Of a stretch of DNA of 64,000 nucleotides, positions 12,503-45,560 are shown piece by piece. The stretch spans positions 8,954,884 to 9,018,883 of the forward strand of contig NC_051087.1 in the NCBI RefSeq assembly GCF_901709675.1. The letters are read 5' to 3'. Both the position numbers and the translations under genes were made by a program. The notes under the pieces are model-generated. The model was not told where the DNA came from, ran no database searches, and saw only the letters and a list, made by a program, of their open reading frames with translations. This stretch comes from Syngnathus acus (lineage: Eukaryota > Chordata > Actinopteri > Syngnathiformes > Syngnathidae). Positions within the stretch are counted from its first letter, which is position 1, and each line of letters begins with the position of its first letter.

Positions 12503-12848
12503 TCATTTCCCTGCTGCTTTTGCCTTCTTGCCCGGTTTCCTGACACGCCTACGAGTGGGTGCGGCCTGCCCCGGTTTGGCCGTGGTGAAGGTGATGCACT
12601 GGGAGTCCAAAAACTTAACCAGCTTGGCGGCACCGAGACGGATGCCTGCCGCTTTCAGGCGCTCCTGGAGTTGAGAAAGGACCAGAGGCTGGTATTGCAG
12701 GATCTGAGTGTACAGGCCGGAGTCTGACAGGATGAACGAGCGCACGGCCTGCAGCCGATCTTGGAGGCGGGTGGCCGCTTGGGAAGCTGATATACCGCCT
12801 TCACTGTCTGAGTCGGCACCGGAGGAAAGACAGAGCTCCGGGTTGTGC
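12503..12848 (-). CDS. slx4: slx4 exon 13: SLX1-binding C-terminal domain
   Basis: Encodes about residues 1480-1594. The helical stretch around FILSDSGLYTQILQYQPL and LKAAGIRLGAAKLVKFLDSQ is the conserved C-terminal domain (CCD) through which SLX4 binds and activates the SLX1 nuclease. The protein ends in a short, very basic tail rich in Arg and Lys. Confidence 0.88.
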
Positions 12849-15800
12849 CTGCAAAATAGATGCCACAGATTTACAATAATACTAACAAATCTGTGCCTTT
12901 AAAACTGGAACTTTCAAATTTAATGAAACAAAATTTACACACATAATACATAAACAAGAGGATTTCACTCCGCACGCACTTTAGCATAATGTAAAAACTG
13001 AAAAAATAGTTTGCTATTTTGTCATTGAAAAGCCAGATCTTGTTCCAGATCTTTTTAGATAGTGTCTGTGACATAGTGAGCACACGGATTACCTCTCAGA
13101 GTCTTCACTTGAAGTAGTTGAAGAGACATTGGAGTCTTGAGAGTTGGACAGCGGCTCTGTGTCCTCCTCTCGGTTGTGTTTCCCCGCAGAGATGGAAGTG
13201 GCCACTCCGGGCTCCTTAAAATGGACTTTGTGTTCCAAGGAGACGGGCCTGTCGCCAGCAGCCAAAGACTTCGAGGGAGCGAGCTTTGTCCGGGCTGCAG
13301 GCCCTGCACAGGGTGCCTCATCTTCACAGTCAGAGTTGACCAGCTGGTGCGTATACTGGTGGATCTCTTTCAACTTGACAATCATCTGGCGCTTTGGTAA
13401 TGCCCGGACACCAAACCTGCACATAGATGACAGTGAGCGGCATCTGTGAAGCCAAACTATCCATCAATAGAACACAGGGAAACTGTCATTTGTTTATCTT
13501 TATATTCAGCTGTTTGTTAAAAGCCTCGATTGAAAAAAAGCCTTCTCACTGGGTGAGGGAATGATAAAATACAAATGTATGATATCACTAACATAGTGAT
13601 ATAAGACATACATTAATAGCCATGAGTGAAAAGGAACAGGCTGTCTTTCCTCACGTGTTTTCATGCAAATTGCCTAACCTGTTCAGTTTGTTCTTTAGTT
13701 CTGGCGTATCCATATCAGAGTAGTGAGGCATTGGCGTGATGGGCACTAGAGGCAGAGTGGGACGTTTTTTATTGCGAGGAGGAGCTGTAAAGACACAAAC
13801 AGTTGCATCAATGTCAGCTTTCCATCTTTAGATGGATTTGTCTCAAATGAACCAGATGCGGCTCTTTCTTGGATTTAGTCATTGTGATTTAAATAAATGT
13901 AATACACTATGGATACGGAAGGTCATAACTTGATTGGCTTTAATTATCACAAAAAAAGTCCCTGTAATAGAATTCTCTTGTTAGAGTACTTACATGGTGT
14001 TTTTAGTTGGGCAGAAGGCTTCAGCCTTTCAGAAAGAGGCAGAATCTCCTCTTCCTCCTCTAAACTGTCCCACATGTTTGCGACCAGGTTGCTGTCACTC
14101 ATTTCTGGTGCAATATCAGTCATGACATCAGCTGTTGAAGTCTGGAAGGTCTGAGCCTTCTTACTAGTAGATGGCTGTGAAGTCAGGTTTTGGGGTTCTT
14201 GGTATCGATTCGCACCATTTTGACAGGATGGCGGTGACGGAGAGGTGCCGGACGAGGCAGCCGCGTCCACTGGCCGACTGCGTCCTCCGCTGTCCTCTAG
14301 TCTCAGACTAAAGCATCTCGAGTTCCCAGCGACGTCATCACAGCCGTTGAGGCCCCATGAGTCGTTGAACGCCATCGGTGGCTCGTCCATGAACAGTGAA
14401 GCCTGTTCAAAACTTTGGTTTCTTTCGTCTTCTTCTATGACATTATCATCCAACTGTGCGATCTTTCCATCTTCTCTTGATGTTGTTCCACTCATTGGCT
14501 TAAAGCCCGTGCTGTTGTGACTACTTTTGTGAGTGGTAGAAGATTGTGGCTGTGAAGAGTCAGAAAAGGGGGAGAGATGGAAGCTATCAAATAGTATCTT
14601 CTCTGGGCTTTCGTGTTCTTGGCTAAATGACTTTTGCTCATCAATCCCTGTGTAGGGCGGCGAGGTGTCGAGCCGAATTCGGTGCTGGAGGACATCTAAG
14701 TGCAGAGGAGTGCTGCTAGAAGGCTCAAAGCGGGACTGGAGAGGCGTCTCTTGCTTTGACGAATCATGGAGGTGATTGGAAACGCCTGAGAAAAGTGAAA
14801 ATTTGGGCTCGGCAAGCGCTGGCGAGTCCACTTCTGCTTTTTCCGGATTCAGCCAAGCGCCACTTTCCTCCAGTGGGCAAACGCTGGTCGAAATACAAGT
14901 GGGACTGTTGGAGGTCTTCGATGTGTTGCAAAACTCTTTTGGGAACAGCTCTGCCCTACGCATGCTGCTTTTGGTGTGAGTGGAACTCTCCAAACTTGTT
15001 CTTCTGGGACTGGTTTTGACTGGTGTGGGGGGGACGATCCAAAAGAGCTCTGGCGAACAATCTAAAGGATTACATTGGTTAGGAGATTCACTTAGATCAA
15101 CTAGACTATGCTCCATATTTCTGGAGTGCTTTTGCTCCGCAGAAGGTTCTGTCGGCTTTAAGTGAGTGAAGTTCTGCTTGCTGTGCGAATGTGACAAGAT
15201 GGGACTCTGGGCACTGGGATTAGAAACGGATCCCTCCATGTCCTCACTGGAGTCTGACAAAACTATCAGGTCTGGCTCCTTTATCTGGGGGGAGTTTGAA
15301 AGTAGTGGGACACGGCTTTGAGGCATACCTTGTTCCGGCGGTTCCTGTTCAACTATATCCTTAACTCCAACAGTACAGCAGTTATCATTCCGGTGTGGGG
15401 GCAAGATGGACGGATCGGTGGGAATGTCACTGCGTAAACTTGCTGAGGACTGAAGCGTGGTTCTACCAGATGATTTGAACGTGGGAGCATAAGGCGTATG
15501 TGCTTGTGGTGGAGTCGAGGAAGGAGGACTGAAGGAGTGTTGATCTTCTTTGGAGAGCGCCTCAGAATCTGAGAAGAGGCGATTATAACTACTATCAAGA
15601 CTGTGGTCCGGAAGAGGGTCGAATTCATGCTGAGGGCTTTTGTCACTACATTTTCCTGGAATCTCTCCTGGTTCACTTAATTTGCTTGATATCTCTCCCT
15701 CATCACTTTCTCCCACGCTCACCTCCTCCTCATCCCTCATTCTCTGTGTGGCGGCAAACTCATAAATCTCATCCAGCTCTTCCTCGTTCACCTGCTCCTC

Positions 15801-18800
15801 GTGGAGCTCTTTGTCGCCTGATGCGACGTCAGTAGCTTTGTGGACATTGCTCTCGTCTTGGTCTGCATCGTCTTCCTGGCACCACATGGAGTTGAAGAGC
15901 GCTGTTAAATCCTCATCTGTGCCGTTGCTGAAGTGCTCCCCGGGGCTTGCGGCGGCTCCGGCATCATCCTGAGCTGAAGCTTCATCAGTGTGACACTCGC
16001 ATAGCTGCTGCAGCTCCTGTAGATCAAACCTTACAAAATAGAAGCAGATAAGTCATACACCTACTCTTTAATAAATCAATTCAATTGTTTGGTAAGGTAT
16101 GGAAATGTGTGACTTCTGCTTACTGACCTGGATGCCAACTCCAGTACATGAGGATGTAATGACGCTGAGAAGGAAAAGTGAGCAGTGTAGAGGTACTGCA
16201 GCAGAACCAACACCGCCTGTCCTGGGACATCGTTGATCAACACCCTTTGAGCGGCCGGCATTCCCTCCTCATGCACCCCGATTCCACTTTCATGCATCTG
16301 GAAGAAAAACACCGCAATATTTAGGCCCCTAAAGGCTTTCAGCCTCTCGATGGTAACTGAACATGATTTATTTTCTTTTGCTATCAGCCGACTTCTGAAA
16401 ATGTCTACGATAAGACAAAAGTATTTCTGCCCCTGGAATTATCAACTCTTTCGTAGTCTTTGTCTCGCCTTGTGGCCGAGTGTGCGCTGCAACGGGCTTC
16501 TTGCTTCTACTAGCTTAAAAGCAAGCGGAGTTCAGAGTGTGGAAAAAAGTATTTAAGCGCTTTTAAAGAAAATAAATATAACTCCAGCCTCTATAATGAC
16601 ATGATTTTCTGCCCACAGCCGTAATGGTAAATAACAAATGACTGGCTTCCCATTGGCCAACAGTACATGGGACGGGATGAAAGCTGGCTCATTTGAATAC
16701 GACAAAAATCAATCTGATTTTGGCGAGACAGAAAATAAAGTGTGTAAAGTGTACTATAATTCCTGCTTCTTGGGGTATTTTGATGCCAGCTGGACAAATG
16801 GAATCTGTTTGGTGAAAAAAGTGACTACAGTAGTTCTCCTTTTAGTACTTACCATTTCTGCCAAGAGGGGGCATCGTGCGTATATCATGAAGGAATGAGC
16901 AAAGAAGACTTGGCCACTGTCCACCTGGAGTTGCCAGTCACTGAGCAGTGGGTTATTCACCATGCTGCTCAGGTTTGATGCCAAGGTGGATAGTGCCACC
17001 TGCAGAGGACACAAGAGAGAAGTTGTCTCTCATCAGGAAGAACCCACACATTCATTGTGTTACTGTACTTCCAAACTTTGGCCTGTGGAGAGTTAACTTA
17101 CTGATAAATGACTGCTGCACTCTTTCGTTGCTTCTGGTTGACATAAAGACCTTCCTGCTTGGCACTGGAGGTCACCTTCAGGGGCACCTTTCACACAGGG
17201 GTCAGTAGTTTCTTCTAGAAAGAAGCCACTCACTTGGAGGTCTGTGTATAAACTAGTGTTTTTGTCTGTGAAAACATCATAGAAAAAAAAATTATACTTC
17301 ACAGTGACAGCAATTCACAATCATAAAGGTGACTAGGCAGTGTACAATACATATGCATATAAGTGTACTTCACTCAATATAATTGGGAACCTTGTTTCTT
17401 TGGGAAGTACATAAGCACCCCCCAAATAATTTAAACATGTCTGCTGCTAATACGTTACGGGCAACAAATTCTCTGTGACAAAATAAAGCAGATGAAATTA
17501 TCCAAGTATTAAAAACTTTACTGACAAACCAGTTATCTAATTTATGTTTGCATTCAAAATAAACATAAGCAAGTACTGTGATGAGCCATATCAAACATCA
17601 AGATGCTGAGGCATTCAGTGTGCATGCAAACTATACTGTATAAAAGTCAGATTTAAGCCTACCACAGGTAATTTAGTGGTACATACTGGAATGGTTGCTA
17701 GTCAACCTCAGAGCACATATAGACAATTTTGAACCACACAAATCAAAATGCTCAGTGTAGAGTACAGAATTATATATTTCTTTTACCTTTGTTAGGGCCA
17801 GGAGCAGTGTAGGTACTGCGGGCGATTTCATCATTGGACAGGTCCACTAATTCTTGCAGGGCTTGACTGTTTGCTGGGAGATGTCCCGTAGACGGACTGG
17901 AGGGAGCTGAGGAGCAGGCAGTTGTCTGAGAGGACGATAAGATGGAAGCCTTGTCGTTGGATTGGGTGGAAGCGCCGGGAATCTACAGGCAGACGTGAAA
18001 AAGTGGTGAGCATTGAAGAACTCATTTGGAGTTACTATATGCATATATTTGGAGATAGATGATGGCGGTCTTACTTGATTAAAACAATCAATAAAACACA
18101 CATGATATCTAATGAAAACCGTGCACTGAGTTGGGCATGAGCCAAGAGGTGGGGCGCGTCCTGGACAGTCACCAGGCAGTCAAATTTGTTTTCTAACATG
18201 AATTCATAAGCACTATTACAAATATCACATTATGCCTTACTGAAAATCACCATGTGAACAAGGACAGCAGCTTTCACTAATTCAAACATCTCCAATACAT
18301 TCATCATCTTACTCGTGCTGGTTCCCACGGTGCGAGAAAGTCTTTGAGCTCCGGGACGAAGAAGTCTAATACGCTGGTTGAGTGTCCATTCAGCAGTGCA
18401 CTCTTTTGCCAGAGGGGGGCAGCGTCGCTCAAGGTGGACAAGGTGCTGGGACAGCGAGTCGGGGTAGGTGGAGATGGAGCTCGACTGCATAGGAGCAGGG
18501 CAGAAACACGTTCCTGCAGCCTTGTCAGGGCCGTATCAGCATCCTGGATGAGAAGAATCGGAGGAGGACGAGGGGCCGTGCCCTTTTTCCTCTTACCATG
18601 ACCCTTACCTGTAAAATGAGCAATTGGAACGTTATTAGACACACTAAACATTCATAGCATCAAGGTTCAAAATACTGTCTTCCTTCCTTAGAGCATTTAA
18701 TCATTTTAACTCTATAGTCACTACCATCTCTGTAAAATTACTAAATTAAATTAACTTAATTTTGCAAGACAAGCAAAAGGAGGTGATGCTGTACCGGCAT

Positions 18801-20389
18801 CTGGCCTCCACTTCAACACAGGATTCATGGAGGAATCAGTGGCGATGATTTCTGTTCCTGCCAGACTTAGCTGCTTCCTCTCCTGTTCCAACAGGGAGGA
18901 TGACAGAGCCAGGGCCATTATGGTGTCTTCATCCAGGGGGTCAGTCTTTTTCCTGGGCTTTTTTTTTGCCGCCGGGTTTGCCTTCATTACGCCTTTCCTC
19001 TTGCCTCCTCCAGTCTGTATGCTGAATATTACAAAAATATTGAGGCCAAATCGATTTGGGTTGAGAATGCATTTCGAAAAATGATGTGTGTATGCTTGAC
19101 TGGTGTGAAGTGTGCAGGTGGCAGACATACAGTGTGTTGCTCGTGGCACGTTGCGCCTCTTCGGCCTGCCTCTGAAGCGCCTGCAGCAGGTCGGTAGGAC
19201 TGACACCCATGTCCGCCGAGCAACGCTTTAAGTGGGTGGAGCGACTCTTGTGCGATTTGAATTTCTTGCCACAGATTGGACAGTCGGGGACATCCGCAGG
19301 AGGAGGACAAGGAGGAGCAGCCATTTGATGCTCACGGTCATCTAAACACCTACCAGCAGATATATACACATTTGAATATTCTTAAGAAAAAAAATATCAA
19401 CCCCCAAATCAAAATGTGACACTGTTTAAAAGGGAAATAAACTGACTTCAACAGTTTGGGGTTTATTCCCAAGATTTTGTGACAGTAAAAGAAATAATCT
19501 ACCCAGCAAAACTTCCTTACTTTTTGTGCTATGTTAAATGTTATTAGGGCAGAATACAGACTGCACTACTATATTCATTAAGATATAACCAAAGCAGGGG
19601 CAACTGGTAACTTCTTGTTGCTTAGTAAAAAGACCGACCTGTTGATGTGCTGTGCGCGCCCTTCGGGTGTCATGTGAGATACGTTTCGGTGACAGATGTG
19701 GCAAAAGAAGAGACCCTCATCTGCCAAGTCCAGTGTGTGGACCTCTGCCGCCTCATGGTCAAGTTGCTTCTGCATCCGCACGGCCAGAACCTCATCGCTG
19801 TCCTGAAGCCTCAGATGGTGCTCTGAAGTGGAGGACTGTGGTATTTCTAGGGACAGATCGGTGCGCATTTCACTGTGCATTAATTGCATTGACAGTAGTA
19901 CAAAACTCAGATTCCAATAAAGTTGGGAAATTGTGTCAGAATATTTCAATGGTAGAATGAGGGAAAGGTGAGGGGGAACCATCATGTCAACTCACCTGAC
20001 TGTGGAGGAGATGGATCCCTGCCATGCTCTACATTGTGCACCATCCTCGGCTGGTTGGCTCTCTTAAACTGTTGCATCCCGTTGAGTAATTTATCTTTTG
20101 CCCCCATGCCCGGTTCAGTTGTTTGTGCAAAAGATAACAAAACATCTCCTGAATTATGAACAACCTTGCCCGTGTTTCCCATGAGCTGTTGTGCTTCGAT
20201 ACGAGCAGGCTGTGAGTCCGTTCTGACAAGCTGAGATCCAGAGCTTCCCTCGTTTCTTTGGTTCCCATCGCTGGTCTGACAAGATGTCTGCTGGTCGATT
20301 CGCCTACGTTTTGGCTCGGATCCTTTCTTGCGGGACCGTTTCAACAGCTTCGAGCAGAGGTCAACAAAGTCCTGGTCCGACTCGTTCAT
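12503..20389 (-). CDS. slx4: Structure-specific endonuclease subunit SLX4
   Basis: Thirteen coding exons, 5' to 3': 19996-20389, 19639-19846, 19131-19349, 18795-19021, 18310-18608, 17787-17982, 17102-17214, 16853-16999, 16128-16297, 13994-16029, 13679-13784, 13093-13416, 12503-12848. All phases agree and the frame is open for 1594 aa; human SLX4 has 1834. Order: two UBZ4 zinc fingers, BTB domain, long acidic Ser-rich linker, SAP-type MUS81-binding region, and a C-terminal SLX1-binding domain. SLX4 is the nuclear scaffold that brings SLX1, MUS81-EME1 and XPF-ERCC1 to interstrand crosslinks, stalled forks and Holliday junctions (FANCP in people). It lies downstream of crebbp on the same strand, as in human. 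Start: the first ATG gives MNESDQDFVDLCSKLL, a family-like N-terminus. Confidence 0.95.
13093..13784 (-). CDS. slx4: slx4 exons 11-12: SAP-type MUS81-binding region
   Basis: Exons 13679-13784 and 13093-13416. PMPHYSDMDTPELKNKLNRFG followed by KRQMIVKLKEIHQYTHQLV matches the most conserved part of vertebrate SLX4, the SAP-like motif that binds MUS81. The rest of exon 12 is a variable linker rich in Ser and Glu. Confidence 0.9.
13994..16029 (-). CDS. slx4: slx4 exon 10: long disordered linker
   Basis: One 2036-nt exon encoding about residues 658-1336. It is acidic and Ser/Pro-rich with many SP and TP dipeptides and little predicted order, as in the central part of vertebrate SLX4. Runs such as IVLSDSSED resemble SUMO-interacting motifs (hydrophobic core plus acidic serines), which are known in SLX4; that assignment is inference. 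Confidence 0.85.
16128..17214 (-). CDS. slx4: slx4 exons 7-9: BTB domain
   Basis: Exons 17102-17214, 16853-16999, 16128-16297. The pattern DVQV-like QLQVDSGQVFFAHSFMIYARCPLL, then VLINDVPGQAVLVLLQYLYTAHF is a BTB/POZ fold, at about residues 545-660. In SLX4 this domain mediates homodimerisation and helps the XPF and MUS81 interactions. Confidence 0.9.
19131..19846 (-). CDS. slx4: slx4 exons 2-3: tandem UBZ4 ubiquitin-binding zinc fingers
   Basis: Exons 19639-19846 and 19131-19349. Finger 1 uses Cys180, Cys183, His198 and Cys202; finger 2 uses Cys224, Cys227, His240 and Cys244, all in CxxC-(n)-HxxxC spacing. The exon 2/3 junction falls just before the last Cys of finger 1. These fingers bind K63-linked ubiquitin and recruit SLX4 to crosslinks. 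Confidence 0.92.
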
Positions 20390-21064
20390 GACTGCAACCC
20401 TTTTTTTGACTGGTTACCGTGAACATATCATGCCAGCATGGAATCCGCGCTGGCGAATATCCATAACGGATCGCCAACGTTTTCGCCCCTTGCAGTTTGA
20501 TTCAAGGATCCGCGGGTGCTATTATAGAAAACAAACAATAATAAATAATACATCCATGTTTACATTCCAATCTTCTATAAATCTAAAATATAACATCAAG
20601 CTAGTCGTGAATAAATACATTGCGTTCTCACCGGACTTTCAGCATCAATGTAGTGTCTCATACTAATTCCAAACCATCCCTCTATTGACAATGTTTGTAA
20701 TGTACATTTATTACAGACGGTTTTGTTTTCATTTTATAGCGCGCACATCAAACTGTTTTTACTTCTGGTCATGTGACAGGAAAACATACTATTTACTTCC
20801 GGGTCGCGCTGGTTATTTGAAAATGTCACTTTGCTTTTACCAAATTTGCACCGGGACAGTCAGAATGAATATTTGTTTTTATATAGCTGGGGTTTGAGCC
20901 TTGTAAAAAAAAAAAAAGTAAAAAAAAAAAAAGCTGACTTCTGATTTGACTGCATAATTGTCCATGCAGCACATACACCGTGGACGACTCGGCTGAAATT
21001 TACTAATGAAATTATGAAAAGAACAGATATTTCAAAGCACCAGTTATCCGTTTTTGTACTTAAA

Positions 21065-21067
<3 letters not shown>

Positions 21068-21129
<62 letters not shown>
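21068..21129. repeat. (AT)31 microsatellite
   Basis: An uninterrupted 62-bp AT dinucleotide repeat. The alternating Tyr-Ile open frames across it are repeat translations and not genes. Confidence 0.98.
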
Positions 21130-21132
<3 letters not shown>

Positions 21133-21569
21133 ACATCGCATGGCCATGGTTTCCAGGTGATGGAACAACTACACTTCCCACAGCAACATTTGACTGCAAT
21201 CCCAATTGTACTCAACATTTTCTATTTTCTCGTATTTAAATCAAGTGGTTGTCGGAATACGAGAAAATGTGCAGATGCGCCCATTGCGTTTTACCTCTAT
21301 CATGAATCTTGAGCTGAAACGATTTGTCGAAATCGCGCACTTCCCAGAATGGGACCCGCATAGTCGCGGTTTGGCACCCGCGGATTGGCAGATTCGAGGT
21401 TTCAACCCCCAACCCCATCCAACACACAAATATCTTCCATTCAAGTCCCTATTCGACATGAATAGAGGGTGCCACTGTAGTTTGTGATCCAAGTGAGCTG
21501 TCAGTGTGCGTGGAGTGACTGGGCGTGAGCTGTGGCAGACAGCAGCTCTTGAATGATTGCACATTCCAT

Positions 21570-21665
21570 AACCATCCATCCATCCAACCATTTTCTGAAC
21601 CGCTTAGTCCCCACGGGGGTCGCGGGAGTGCTGGAGCCTATCCCAGCCGTCATACCACTCAAGGG
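21570..21665 (-). repeat. Teleost LINE/SINE-tail repeat, minus orientation
   Basis: CCATCCATCCATCC precedes a GAACCGCTTAGTCC block and a GTGCTGGAGCCTATCCCAGC block. This is the reverse complement of the arrangement at 43635-43775 and is a very common teleost interspersed sequence with a short tandem ATGG-type tail. Confidence 0.75.
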
Positions 21666-22949
21666 AATAAAGCGGCTGAAGTGAAACCACACTGAGGCCC
21701 TCACAATATGAATAGTAGTGATCCTTCATGATTTAGTCAACAGTTCTGTAGTTCATCTGTTGCAGTTTATTTAACAATATGGTATAGAAGTAAGAAATGA
21801 GCCTTTTACCAGTTTGTACAGTGTTTTCGTTCTCTCTTATATTTATAGTATTTTGCTTAATATTGGCTTTACAATAGGAGAAAAAGCAAACTCTTCCCAC
21901 CCGTTCAAGTTTTTTGTAAGAGGAATGAGCCTTGATGACTCCCAAGAGAATTTTGATGGTGCCTCCATTCTTCAAACGCACTTTAGTGTATAATTTAAAG
22001 GTTGGATGATCTTTGGACCTCACACCTCAAGTCACTGGTCTCTTTCTCTTTACAATATTTGTATCAAAAAAGCATGACAATTTCTTTTTTTTTAATGTCA
22101 AAGTAACAATTTTCTACACCTGCAAAACAAGAGTTTCCAACTTCCAGGGATCTGAGATGGAGGCTGTAAATCTTAGTTTTAGGGGATTTGTGAAACCAGT
22201 AGGATGTGTGATTCTTTTAGTGAGTGTGAGGTTTGCATCGGTGTCTTCATGTGCACCTGTATACATGTCTGTGTAAACAACCTGCCACAGTCCATTTCCT
22301 ATTTTAATACAACTGAGTGCTCTTCATACACACAGAGAAGAGATAGGTCTCAGTCCCTCGGCACATCATATTGGAGCAATGGTTTAACGCGTGACCACAA
22401 ATGCCAGGAACGACAACTTGAGAACAGAACAAAAACCTGGCCCGGTGCCGCAACTTAAACACAAAAGATTGTTTTTTTTTCTAATGGTACAAAAGATATG
22501 AATAATATAATGCAATTGTACATTTACAAAAAAAAAAAAAAGAAAAATGAGGATGGTATGAAATCACACCAAGAACCAACCAAAAATAAATTGCGTATTG
22601 AACACATTTGGTCTCAACCAAAAAATATATTCTTTGTGACTTAAATTGCATTTTAAGAAGCGAATTGCAAACCCCGTTACATTTTCAGGAAGGGGGGGGG
22701 GGGAAAAACCTTAACTAAGGAATATTTCCTTTTCACGGGGTGTTGGACTTTTATTTTTTTTTTCTTCCTCTACCAAATTCTCTTTTTTGTTTTTACAACA
22801 GTTTTTTATACAGGTACAAAAAAGATCTCAATAGTAGAAAGAACAAACAAAGCCCTCTTAGATAAAGAGTCTGAGGGGAAGTTAGGAAGAATCTAGGAGG
22901 GGTCTCAGGTACTGAGACGCGGTAGGTTCTTCATTTCTCAACAGAAATG

Positions 22950-44619
<21,670 letters not shown>

Positions 44620-45560
44620 GGTTACCTTCTACCACTGGTCAGTTTCGACGAGAACCGCAATTATTGTGTGACAGGCTCGTTGATCGCTCAAGCCCAAAGC
44701 TTTCCGGCTAGCACATTAGCGAGGTGACAGCCTGCTAACGTTAGCTAACCGACTAACAGCTAGCTTGGACGCCAGCTATCAGCTAAGTTAAAAGCTAGCG
44801 TTAGTTAGCTCCTCCGTGCTGTGTCTTCAAAAGAGATGCAATAGCGCCCCGCTCCGCCACCGCCATTCACCCCATGATAATCCAACACCCAACACCCACA
44901 TTATTAGCATTAAATAACCCCAATTAAAAGATTCCCCATGAAAAGATCGAACTTGAAGACGTCAATCCAATGAATTCAGGTGAACTGCTGCATTCCGATG
45001 AAAAGGTCGTAAATTCTAAATGTTAAAAGTACCCATTTTGCGTGACGTCAAAATTTCTTCATGCAAAAAAAAAAAAAAAAAAAAAGCAAGACGCTCCACA
45101 AAAATGCACGGGTGCACAAAAATGGGCGGATTTTGCAATTCACTTCGAAAGCCAAGGTCCGATGCCAGCTTGCGAACGGTAAACAATGCTGCTCCCGAAC
45201 GGCGACAGGGCTCAATCGCCGCACTCTGAAGGGGAAATCGGATATACCGAGCGTTTCTGTCCGACGACCACCGATCCAATTTCTCCTTTTTTTCTGCACA
45301 AAATGTCTCCGAGTCGATGTTAAGATTTCATTTTCGGGGGGAGGATGCTGTCATACCGCGGAAAGCATGCTCGATTTCAACGTTAAACCCAGTGTTGGAC
45401 CGAAATCCCTATTCCGAGCCACAACAAGATGGCGGCTGTTGATTCCTTCGATACAAAAAAGTTTTTTTCTTTTCCAGATCGGCTGTGAGGGGGAGGGGCC
45501 GCGCAATCACGCCCTACGTGAGAACACCGGTTCGACCACGGGCGGCGCTATAGGACTGTC
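44620..45560 (-). promoter_or_regulatory. crebbp: crebbp 5' UTR and promoter region
   Basis: The flank upstream of the crebbp ATG becomes rich in CpG between about 44540 and 45540, unlike the AT-rich surroundings, and carries GCTAGC-rich sequence, a poly(A) run (45066-45085) and a perfect CRE. A CpG-island promoter with a long 5' UTR is expected for this gene; the transcription start cannot be placed by eye. Confidence 0.5.
45043..45050. promoter_or_regulatory. CRE palindrome upstream of crebbp
   Basis: TGACGTCA 424 bp upstream of the crebbp start codon, within the CpG-rich region. Because CBP is the co-activator recruited at such sites, it is a candidate feedback element. Confidence 0.4.

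Larger units (their letters stand above)
20390..22949. other. slx4 5' flank and crebbp 3' flank
   Basis: 20390 to about 20850 is the GC-richer 5' side of slx4. The right part, probably from about 21770 to 22949, is the 3' UTR of crebbp (minus strand), with A- and T-rich blocks. A TA microsatellite and a LINE/SINE-tail repeat lie between. No additional gene is recognised, so trap1 and dnase1, which sit here in human, are absent from this interval. Confidence 0.5.

Noticed and set aside
14245-15165. Plus-strand frames antisense to slx4 exon 10
   Set aside because: Shadows of a 2-kb open coding exon, with no splice or start context.
20860-21239. Open frames of alternating Tyr and Ile on both strands
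   Set aside because: Pure translation of the AT microsatellite.
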